Positions 7,861-14,225 of a stretch of 18,834 nt of DNA are shown here, piece after piece; position 1 is the first letter of the stretch, and each line of letters starts with the position of its first letter. Below the pieces are notes generated by a model. It ran no database searches. It had not been told where the DNA came from and saw only the letters and a program-made list of their open reading frames with translations. A program made the position numbers and the translations under genes. Origin of the DNA: Treponema sp. (lineage in GTDB: Bacteria; Spirochaetota; Spirochaetia; Treponematales; Breznakiellaceae); contig JAIRLK010000112.1 in assembly GCA_031259515.1 (NCBI GenBank), forward strand, positions 1 through 18,834. The letters are read 5' to 3'.

Positions 7861-9534
7861 ATGGGAATGATGAAAGCGTCTGAAGCGATTATCAAAATAC
7901 TGGAAATTGAAGGGATTACGGCGGCCTTTGGTATACCGGGGGCTGGCATCAACGGCCTGTACAAATTTCTGGGCCAGAGCAAGATACGGCATTACTGCCA
8001 CCGCCATGAGGAAGCGGCGGTTCACGCGGCGGGGGGGTATTACCGGGCTTCGGGGAAAATGGCGGTGGCGCTCTGCACCTCCGGGCCGGGCGCCACGAAT
8101 TTTGTTACCGGGGTATACACCTGCAACATCGACAGCATCCCGGTGCTTGCCATTACGGGTCAGGCGATCACCGCCCAACTGGGGAAGGACGCTTTTCAAT
8201 GTGTGGATATCGCCAAAATTTGTGAACCGGTGGCAAAAAAAACCTGGTGCGTTACCGATCCCGCCAAAGTAGTGGAAACCTTTCAGGAGGCTTTTTATCT
8301 GGCCCGGGAAGGCAAGCCCGGAGCCGTTGTCGTCGATTTACCCCTGAACGTACAAAACGCGGATATTGAATTTGATCCCGCCTCCTATAAACCCCGGCCC
8401 ATTACTTCTCCGGAACCGGCTCCGGCGGATATCAGCCGGGCCATAGCCATGATCAACGAGGCGAAAAACCCCCTGTTCCTTATCGGAGGCGGGGTGGTAC
8501 TGGCGGACGCGGCGGACGCGGCCCGGGAACTGGCGGAGACGCTCAAGCTTCCGGTGATTACCACCTATATGGCCAAAGGGGCCATCCCCGAGGAACATCC
8601 CCTGAACGCTGGGCACTGCGGCATCCAGGTGGGTCAGCCCATCGGGAACAAGGTGTTTCTGGATTCGGATCTGGTGCTGGGGATCGGCTGCCGGTTTACG
8701 GATCGCCACACCGGGGCCCTTGATGTGTACCGGGGGAACCGCAAATTCATCCACATCAATATTGATCCCCGGGAAATCGGCAAGATTTTCCCCGCGGACC
8801 TGGGGATAGTGGCGGACGCCCAAAAAGCGATTGCGGCCCTTCTTGAGGAAGCAAAGAAAAACGGCAAGCCCGTGAATCATGTGGACGCGGCGGGCCTGCC
8901 CCGGCTCCGGGCGGAACTAGCCCGGAAAACCGCGTACGCCCAAAAGCCCATCGTCCCCCACCGGGTGTTCCAAGAACTGAACAACTGCTTTGGAGATACG
9001 GCCATTTTCACTACCGGCTGTGGGATCACCCAAATATGGTCCGGCCAGCTTCAGCGGATTAACCAGGTCCGGCAGTACCTTCCCTCAGGAGGAGCGGGAA
9101 CCCTGGGTTACGACATTCCCGCGGCTTTTGGGGCGGCCATTGCCACGGGAAAACAGGCTGTGGCGGTAATGGGAGATTTCGGCTTTACCTTCCACGTCCA
9201 GGAACTGGCGGTGTGCGCCAAAAACAAAATCCCCGTCATCGTGGTAGTGGTGAATAACGCCTACCTGGGGCTTATCCGGCAGAACCAGAAGTACGCCTAC
9301 GGCTATGAGTGCGATGTGGCTATGGAAGAAAATCAAGGAATGATGGATTATGTGAAAGTGGCCGAAGGTTTCGCCTGTTACGGGGAGCGGGTTTTTGATC
9401 CCGATCAAATTGGTCCGGCCCTGAAACGGGCCCAGGACTCGGGCAAGCCCGCGGTGATCGACATTGTCTGCGATCCCCAGGTTGATTGTTCCATGGGCAC
9501 CGCCCTGAACAACTGCAAGGAATTTGTATACTAA
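7861..9534 (+). CDS. gcl: Glyoxylate carboligase-like ThDP enzyme
   Basis: Seen: 557 residues with three-domain ThDP-enzyme architecture: an N-terminal Pyr domain (EGITAAFGIPGAGIN, 17-31), a central domain, and a C-terminal PP domain with the ThDP/Mg motif GDFGF...NNAYLGLIRQ (438-474). Resemblance to E. coli Gcl runs through the whole length, including HVKVAEG-like YVKVAEG and the end SMGTALNN. Known: Gcl condenses two glyoxylates to tartronate semialdehyde and CO2. Odd: the ThDP-activating glutamate is present (RHEE, E50), whereas E. coli Gcl has valine (V51). The C-terminal extension of E. coli Gcl (593 aa) is absent. It could instead be an acetolactate-synthase-like enzyme. Shine-Dalgarno AAGGAG (7848-7853) lies seven bases before ATG. 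First gene of the operon with the isomerase-like gene. Confidence 0.8.
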   Translation: MGMMKASEAIIKILEIEGITAAFGIPGAGINGLYKFLGQSKIRHYCHRHEEAAVHAAGGYYRASGKMAVALCTSGPGATNFVTGVYTCNIDSIPVLAITGQAITAQLGKDAFQCVDIAKICEPVAKKTWCVTDPAKVVETFQEAFYLAREGKPGAVVVDLPLNVQNADIEFDPASYKPRPITSPEPAPADISRAIAMINEAKNPLFLIGGGVVLADAADAARELAETLKLPVITTYMAKGAIPEEHPLNAGHCGIQVGQPIGNKVFLDSDLVLGIGCRFTDRHTGALDVYRGNRKFIHINIDPREIGKIFPADLGIVADAQKAIAALLEEAKKNGKPVNHVDAAGLPRLRAELARKTAYAQKPIVPHRVFQELNNCFGDTAIFTTGCGITQIWSGQLQRINQVRQYLPSGGAGTLGYDIPAAFGAAIATGKQAVAVMGDFGFTFHVQELAVCAKNKIPVIVVVVNNAYLGLIRQNQKYAYGYECDVAMEENQGMMDYVKVAEGFACYGERVFDPDQIGPALKRAQDSGKPAVIDIVCDPQVDCSMGTALNNCKEFVY

Positions 9535-9560
9535 ACCGATGAGGAGTGAGGATTGACCCT

Positions 9561-10346
9561 ATGAAAGAATCAATTCACAAGTATTTTAAGGTTGGGCTTA
9601 TCAGCTTTATGGCCTACCCAGCCAACATGCGGGGGGAAGACCCCAACATCCTGGAGGCCGTCAAAAAAGTCGCCGGGGATGATTATTTTGATGCCATTGA
9701 ACTCAACTGGATCAAGGACCCCGCGAAACGGGGGGAGGTAAAAAAACTGCTGGAAAGTTCCCACCTGACCGTATGTTATGGCGCCCAGCCCCGGCTCCTG
9801 ACCACGGGGCTTAATGCCAACCATCTTGATGAGGCGGAACGCCAAAAGGCCGAAGCCACCCTTCGTGAGGCCATCGACGAGGCGGAATTTCTGGGGGCCG
9901 GCGGCATCGCCTTTCTTTCGGGGAAATGGGCGGAGGAAACCAAAGAGCAGTCCTACGCCCAGCTTTTAAAAACCACCCGGAACCTTTGCGATTACGCAAA
10001 GCCCAAGGGGATGAAGGTAGAACTGGAGGTTTTTGATTACGATATCGCCAAAGCTTCTCTCATCGGCCCGGCGCCCCTGGCGGCCCGTTTCGCCGCGGAT
10101 ATGAGGCAGAGCCATCAGAACTTCGGCCTCCTCATCGACCTTTCCCACATACCTATGACCTATGAGACCCCGGAATTTGTGGTGCGGACGCTCAGGCCCT
10201 ACCTAACCCATTTCCACCTGGGGAATACGGTCTGCGCCGATCCAAAAGCCGAAGGGTATGGGGATGAACACCAGCGTTTCGGATTCCCCGGCGGGTCCAA
10301 CGACACCAAACAGGTTCTGGACTATCTGCAGGTTCTCAAAAACTAA
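9561..10346 (+). CDS. Sugar isomerase-like TIM barrel, truncated by in-frame TAA (hydroxypyruvate isomerase candidate)
   Basis: Seen: from ATG 9561 the frame codes 261 residues, then TAA (10344-10346), then continues in the same frame for 43 more residues to TAA 10478. The protein belongs to the AP-endonuclease-2/xylose-isomerase-like TIM-barrel superfamily: VELEVFD (153-159, ligand E156), LLIDLSH (190-196, ligand D193) and THFHLGN (216-222, ligand His). The expected fourth ligand, Glu in SFEVKPW, is encoded only after the stop. Known: E. coli Hyi, of this superfamily, converts tartronate semialdehyde and hydroxypyruvate. Inferred from context: same job here, but 3-keto-sugar isomerases are equally compatible. 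GAGG precedes ATG by nine bases; GTG 9546 is an alternative start. As written the product probably lacks metal-site function, so it may be a recent pseudogene or a sequence error. Confidence 0.7.
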   Translation: MKESIHKYFKVGLISFMAYPANMRGEDPNILEAVKKVAGDDYFDAIELNWIKDPAKRGEVKKLLESSHLTVCYGAQPRLLTTGLNANHLDEAERQKAEATLREAIDEAEFLGAGGIAFLSGKWAEETKEQSYAQLLKTTRNLCDYAKPKGMKVELEVFDYDIAKASLIGPAPLAARFAADMRQSHQNFGLLIDLSHIPMTYETPEFVVRTLRPYLTHFHLGNTVCADPKAEGYGDEHQRFGFPGGSNDTKQVLDYLQVLKN

Positions 10347-10478
10347 GGATTTTTCAATGCCGAAGACCCTTATGTGTTTTCCTTTGAGGTGAAACCCTGG
10401 AGGGATGAAGACCCGGATACGGTAGTAGCCAACGCCAAACGGGTCTTAAACCGGGCCTGGGCCTTGCTGGAAGATTAA
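10347..10478 (+). pseudogene. Detached in-frame C-terminal end of the TIM-barrel gene
   Basis: Codons 10347-10478 continue the frame of the upstream gene without a shift: GFFNAEDPYVFSFEVKP followed by WRDEDPDTVVANAKRV and a final LLED. This is the usual last strand and helix of the barrel, with the metal-binding glutamate (would-be residue 276). There is no ribosome binding site or good start codon of its own. Together with 9561-10346 it would make a 304-residue protein if the TAA were a sense codon. Confidence 0.7.
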
Positions 10479-10497
10479 GGAATAGAACAGTTTTTAA

Positions 10498-10535
10498 AGC
10501 CGGTTTCAAAAACCGCTCGTATTTTGAAACCGGCT
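10498..10535 (+). terminator. Hairpin between the isomerase-like gene and the dehydrogenase
   Basis: AGCCGGTTTCAAAA (10498-10511) and TTTTGAAACCGGCT (10522-10535) are exact 14-base complements around a ten-base loop. No clean U-run follows (CAACATTTT), so it may act as a weak terminator, an mRNA stabiliser for upstream transcripts, or an attenuator for the dehydrogenase, whose ribosome binding site begins 18 bases downstream. Confidence 0.55.
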
Positions 10536-10565
10536 CAACATTTTAACGAGAGTAAGGAGCGTTTT

Positions 10566-11534
10566 ATGAACATTGTTATCCTTGACGGATATACCGAAAA
10601 CCCCGGCGACTTGAGCTGGGAAGGTTTTGAAAAACTTGGAAAATTAACCGTCTATGACCGGTCTTCCCTGACCGATCCCAAAGAGTCCATCAGCCGCATC
10701 GGCGGCGCGGAGGCGGTGATCGTCAATAAGACCCCCGTCACTGCGGAAGTAATCAACGCCTGCCCGTCTATCCGCTACATCGGGGTTTTGGCCACGGGCT
10801 ACAATGTGGTGGATGTGAACGCCGCCAAATCAAAAGGCATTGTGGTAACCAACATTCCCACCTACGGAACCGCCGCGGTGGGCCAGTTCGCCATTGCCCT
10901 GCTTCTGGAAATCTGCCACCACGCTGGGTACCATGACAAAACCGTCCATGAGGGGCGCTGGGAAAAAAACCCGGACTGGTGCTATTGGGACTATCCCCTG
11001 ATTGAACTGGCGGACAAGACCATGGGCATCATCGGCTTTGGCCGGATCGGCCAGGTAACCGGAACCATAGCCAAGGCCCTGGGGATGAAGGTGATCGCCT
11101 ATGATGGATACCCCAACGATAGGGGGAAGCAAATCGCCAGCTATGTTTCCCTGGATGAACTCTTTGCCCGGTCCGATGTGATCTGCCTCCACTGTCCTCT
11201 CTTCCCCGAAACCGCAGGGCTCATCAACAAGACCACTATCGCCAAAATGAAAGACGGAGTTATCCTGATCAACAATTCCCGGGGCCCCCTGGTGGTGGAA
11301 GAAGATCTGGCCGACGCCCTGAACAGCGGCAAGGTCTACGCCGCCGGCCTGGATGTGGTTTCCACCGAGCCCATCAAGGGGGACAATCCCCTGCTCAAAG
11401 CGAAAAACTGTATCATCACTCCCCATATTTCCTGGGCCCCCAAAGAAAGCCGCCAGCGGCTTATGGATATTGCGGTGAATAACCTGGCGGCCTTTGTCAA
11501 CGGCAGCCCGGTGAATGTGGTAAATAAGCAGTAA
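10566..11534 (+). CDS. D-2-hydroxyacid dehydrogenase (hydroxypyruvate/glycerate dehydrogenase candidate)
   Basis: Seen: 322 residues with the complete catalytic set of the NAD-dependent D-2-hydroxyacid dehydrogenase family: Rossmann loop GFGRIG (157-162), acidic D180 after the second strand favouring NADH, catalytic Arg239 (NNSRGP), Glu268 (VSTEP) and His287 (TPHISWAP). Length is normal. Known: members reduce hydroxypyruvate, glyoxylate or other 2-oxoacids to D-hydroxyacids. Inferred: reduction of hydroxypyruvate made from glyoxylate by the two preceding genes, giving D-glycerate. ATG 10566 is chosen because AAGGAG (10553-10558) lies seven bases upstream; a longer frame begins at 10524 inside the preceding hairpin. 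Not sufficient to separate glycerate from other 2-hydroxyacid substrates. Confidence 0.85.
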   Translation: MNIVILDGYTENPGDLSWEGFEKLGKLTVYDRSSLTDPKESISRIGGAEAVIVNKTPVTAEVINACPSIRYIGVLATGYNVVDVNAAKSKGIVVTNIPTYGTAAVGQFAIALLLEICHHAGYHDKTVHEGRWEKNPDWCYWDYPLIELADKTMGIIGFGRIGQVTGTIAKALGMKVIAYDGYPNDRGKQIASYVSLDELFARSDVICLHCPLFPETAGLINKTTIAKMKDGVILINNSRGPLVVEEDLADALNSGKVYAAGLDVVSTEPIKGDNPLLKAKNCIITPHISWAPKESRQRLMDIAVNNLAAFVNGSPVNVVNKQ

Positions 11535-11564
11535 TTCTCAGTTTAACGCTATATATGGATTTTA

Positions 11565-11587
11565 GCCCTCAATTTAGGGCCGTTTTT
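11565..11587 (+). terminator. Rho-independent terminator after the dehydrogenase
   Basis: GCCCT (11565-11569) pairs with AGGGC (11576-11580) around a six-base loop and is followed by CGTTTTT. It lies 31 bases after the dehydrogenase stop and separates that operon from the regulator gene. Confidence 0.6.
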
Positions 11588-11706
11588 CCACATTTAGTGG
11601 TAAATGTAAAATTGCTGTAAATAAGTAAACAGGCTTCCGCCCCTTGCCATCCGGTAAAAAATCACGGTACGATTTTCTAAAATACCGAACAGCCGGGGGC
11701 CGAAGC

Positions 11707-12729
11707 GTGGGGAAGATTACAAAGCAAGAGAAAGTACAACACATACCGGAAAACCTGCTGACCCTGCGGCGGCGGTTAAAGCTGTCCCAAAAAGATTTTA
11801 TCCAGGCGTATCTTTCCGGTGAGGGCGGAGCGCCCCTTATAAGCGTTCCCACCCTTTCCAATATTGAAAACGGCAGTACTGCGGGAGTAGCGGAACTGGC
11901 GGACCGGGTGGCCCAAAAAGCGCGGGTTGACTGGGCGGTTTTTCTGGAAGACCCCGATAATTTTGCGAAAAACATTGAGCTTTTTTTCGGGGATGCCCTG
12001 GGGACAAACAGCCCGGCGGTCCGTAGGGACGGGGAAAAACGCGGCGGCACGGAAGCCCTGGTGGAGGCGATTTCCGAGTACCTTATGGATGCCGTCATCC
12101 GGGGCGAGTTGCGGCCGGGCTCAAGATTGCCACCGTACCGGGAACTGGGTAGCCTTTTTGGGGCGGGACGATCCGCGGTCCGGGAAGCCCTTAAGGTTCT
12201 CGGCACCCTGGGGATCATCACCATCATGCCGGGGCACGGAACCTTCATCGCGTCTGAAAGCACCGGATTTCTCCATCTGCCCCTGTCCTGGACCTTCCTG
12301 CTCGGCGAGAACCGCATGGGGCATCTCATTGACGTGCGGAACGTGCTGGAGATGGAGTCCGCCCGGTTGGCGGCGGAAAAGGCGGATGCCGCGTCCCTGG
12401 ATAAACTGAAACACATCTACACGAACATGATACAAGCCTTTCAGGAAGCAAATTTTAAAAATTTTCTCGACCTGGACATGGATTTTCACCTGGCCATTGC
12501 CGCCTGTTCCAAAAATCCCATCATCATCGACCTGTTGGCGATTTCCCGGAAAATCCTGAGTTACATCAGCCAAAGCGGGATGTTGACCCTAGAACATCTG
12601 CGGGATATTTACGCCGAGCACAGCGATATCTACGCCGCCATTACATCAGGCGATCCCTTAGAGGCGAAAAAGGCGATGGAAACCCACCTGGCCAGGGCCC
12701 GGCGGCGCTATCACCTCAACACGCAATAG
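11707..12729 (+). CDS. Hybrid transcriptional regulator: XRE-type HTH plus GntR/FCD
   Basis: Seen: 340 residues from GTG 11707. Residues about 14-95 look like a Cro/C1 helix-turn-helix (NLLTLRRRLKLSQKDF, then SVPTLSNIENG at 46-56). Residues about 116-185 are a GntR winged helix (LRPGSRLPPYRELGSLFGAG, RSAVREALKVLGTLGII). Residues about 207-335 are an FCD ligand domain with metal-site residues D257, H261, H305 and H327. Known: FCD regulators bind organic acids and repress catabolic operons at palindromes. Inferred: controls both flanking operons through the duplicated operator. Start is uncertain: no ATG fits; TTG 11644 would add 21 residues, and GTG is preceded only by a G-run seven bases upstream. 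The two-DNA-binding-domain layout is unusual. Confidence 0.75.
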   Translation: MGKITKQEKVQHIPENLLTLRRRLKLSQKDFIQAYLSGEGGAPLISVPTLSNIENGSTAGVAELADRVAQKARVDWAVFLEDPDNFAKNIELFFGDALGTNSPAVRRDGEKRGGTEALVEAISEYLMDAVIRGELRPGSRLPPYRELGSLFGAGRSAVREALKVLGTLGIITIMPGHGTFIASESTGFLHLPLSWTFLLGENRMGHLIDVRNVLEMESARLAAEKADAASLDKLKHIYTNMIQAFQEANFKNFLDLDMDFHLAIAACSKNPIIIDLLAISRKILSYISQSGMLTLEHLRDIYAEHSDIYAAITSGDPLEAKKAMETHLARARRRYHLNTQ

Positions 12730-12845
12730 CCTGGCGGCGGACGCAAAGACCCGAAAGAAAAGATTTAACCACTAACCACACAAACCATAGGAATTTCCGG
12801 CTCCGGCTAAAAAAGATGATCCCTCAAAAAAAGTGAAAAAAAAAC

Positions 12846-12874
12846 TTGCGTTTTTGAAAGACCCGTGGGACAAT
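12846..12874 (+). promoter_or_regulatory. Sigma70-type promoter for the transporter-allC-cupin operon
   Basis: TTGCGT (12846-12851), a 17-base spacer and GACAAT (12869-12874), matching copy 1 in spacing and in the conserved TTTTGAAA and GTGG spacer parts. Both boxes are slightly further from consensus than in copy 1. Confidence 0.65.
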
Positions 12875-12881
12875 GAATTAT

Positions 12882-12913
12882 TAAAAATTGGTTGCCTGGT
12901 CGATCAATTTTTA
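12882..12913 (+). promoter_or_regulatory. Palindromic operator, copy 2
   Basis: TAAAAATTGGTTG (12882-12894), spacer CCTGGT, and CGATCAATTTTTA (12901-12913). The arms match the copy 1 operator except for one base in each, so symmetry is slightly lower. Position relative to the -10 box is also the same, implying the same regulator. Confidence 0.6.
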
Positions 12914-12955
12914 ATTAATACGCCGGGAACAACCCGGTTAACGAAGGAGTAGTTT

Positions 12956-14215
12956 ATGGCTGCGGAAAAAAAGAAAAAGGGGCTTTCTCTGACTACCTGG
13001 ATTCTCGCCGGTACTATCGGCGGTATCATTTTCGGTTCCCTGGTTGGGCCCTGGGCGGCAAACCTGAAATTTATCGGCGACATTTTTATCAGGCTGATTC
13101 AAATGTCGGTGGTCCTCCTGGTGATGACCTCGGTAGCCACGGCGGTCGGCAAGGCGGACGGCACGGGGATGGGGAAAATGGGATTCCATACCTTCAAGTG
13201 GATCATCGGCTTTACCATTGTTTCCGCCTTCCTGGGGCTTGTCCTTGCCTTTACCATCAAGCCGGGGCTGGGAATAACCATTGCGGAAACAGCGGATATC
13301 AGCGCCCCTGCGGCGGTGGGATCCCTCCAGGAAACCCTCCTGGGCTTTGTTCCCACCAATATTATAGGCGCCATGTCCTCAGGCTCCATGGTTCCCTGTA
13401 TCCTTTTTTCGATCTTTTTTGGTATAGCGATAGGCATGTATACCCGGACCTCGAAAAAAAACATCGTCCTTGAAGTGGTGGAGGGTATCAACGGGATCAT
13501 TATGAACATTATAAAAATTGTGATGAACCTGGCCCCTATCGGTATCTTCTGTCTCCTGGCCAATGTTGCAGGGGCCACCGGTTTCCGGGTGGTCATCCCC
13601 ATGGGTAAATTCCTGGGAGCCCTCCTCATCGGCGATCTTATCCAGTTCCTCATGTACTGTCCCCTGACCGCCGCGCTCTGCAAGGTCAATCCCTTCAAGA
13701 TGCCCAAAAAATTCGCCAAAGTGTCGATCATGGCTCTGACCACTACCTCATCGGCCATCTGTCTTCCTACTAAGATGGAAGACGCGGTCGCCAAATTCGG
13801 CGTAAGCCGCCGGGTGGCGGACTTTACCGGTCCCATCACTATGTCCATGAACAGCAACGGCGCGGTTCAGTGTTATGTGTTGGCCATCCTCTTTATGAGC
13901 CAGTCAACCGGCATTCCTCTGACCCCTTACCAGCTTGGTATGGCGATCCTCCTGTCTTGTCTGATGTGTATGGGTACCATTGTGGTTCCCGGCGGCATGG
14001 TGATCACCTATACCTTCTTGGCCTCCTCTTTGGGGTTGCCCATGGAAAGCATCGCCATCCTTATCGGTATTGATTGGTTCTCCGGGATGTTCAGGACCAT
14101 CATGAACGTAGATGTGGACATTCTCATTGGTATGCTGGTTTCCGGTAAGCTGGGCGAATTTGACCGGGATGTTTACAACGAAACCAAAACAGTAGAATAT
14201 TCTCAGGCTGCCTGA
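12956..14215 (+). CDS. DAACS-family (glutamate/dicarboxylate:cation symporter-like) transporter
   Basis: Seen: 419 residues with many hydrophobic segments and the re-entrant and TM7-TM8 signatures of the GltP/DctA family: TTTSSAICLP (262-271), SMNSNGA (297-303) at the usual NMDGT motif, IVVPGGMV (342-349) and GIDWFSGMFRTIMNVDVD (371-388). Known: Na+ or H+ coupled uptake of acidic amino acids or dicarboxylates across the inner membrane. Odd: the Na-binding aspartate and threonine of NMDGT are Asn and Ala; the residue that in GltPh (D394) holds the substrate amino group is Gly377, while Arg380, which binds the side-chain carboxylate, is kept. Inferred: imports a carboxylate without an alpha-amino group, possibly allantoate. 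Starts six bases after AAGGAG; ends 10 bases before the amidohydrolase. Confidence 0.85.
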   Translation: MAAEKKKKGLSLTTWILAGTIGGIIFGSLVGPWAANLKFIGDIFIRLIQMSVVLLVMTSVATAVGKADGTGMGKMGFHTFKWIIGFTIVSAFLGLVLAFTIKPGLGITIAETADISAPAAVGSLQETLLGFVPTNIIGAMSSGSMVPCILFSIFFGIAIGMYTRTSKKNIVLEVVEGINGIIMNIIKIVMNLAPIGIFCLLANVAGATGFRVVIPMGKFLGALLIGDLIQFLMYCPLTAALCKVNPFKMPKKFAKVSIMALTTTSSAICLPTKMEDAVAKFGVSRRVADFTGPITMSMNSNGAVQCYVLAILFMSQSTGIPLTPYQLGMAILLSCLMCMGTIVVPGGMVITYTFLASSLGLPMESIAILIGIDWFSGMFRTIMNVDVDILIGMLVSGKLGEFDRDVYNETKTVEYSQAA

Positions 14216-14225
14216 TGGAGAGGAA

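Larger units (their letters stand above)
12808..12956 (+). repeat. Duplicated promoter/leader region, copy 2 (ahead of the transporter)
   Basis: Second copy of the block found at 7648-7806, ending at the transporter's start codon. It keeps promoter, operator, the CCGGG-AACAA-CCCGG hairpin (12923-12937) and GGTTAAC, and here the Shine-Dalgarno AAGGAG (12944-12949) is intact six bases before ATG 12956. Confidence 0.7.

Noticed and set aside
7610..7870. 86-codon plus-strand frame running into the carboligase start
   Set aside because: It crosses the duplicated promoter and operator, is Lys-rich because of the A-rich DNA, and has no ribosome binding site.
10344..10346. Selenocysteine or pyrrolysine recoding at the internal stop
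   Set aside because: Those use UGA and UAG; this is UAA, and no typical downstream recoding stem was seen. Mutation or sequence error is more likely.
11574..12416. Long open frame on the minus strand (280 codons)
   Set aside because: It lies antisense to the XRE-GntR regulator, is rich in Ser/Arg/Pro, and has no recognisable motif; it is a by-product of high GC third positions.
13099..13857. 252-codon minus-strand frame within the transporter
   Set aside because: Antisense to a transporter with clear DAACS signatures; the Met/Arg/Pro-rich product is an artefact of the complementary strand.
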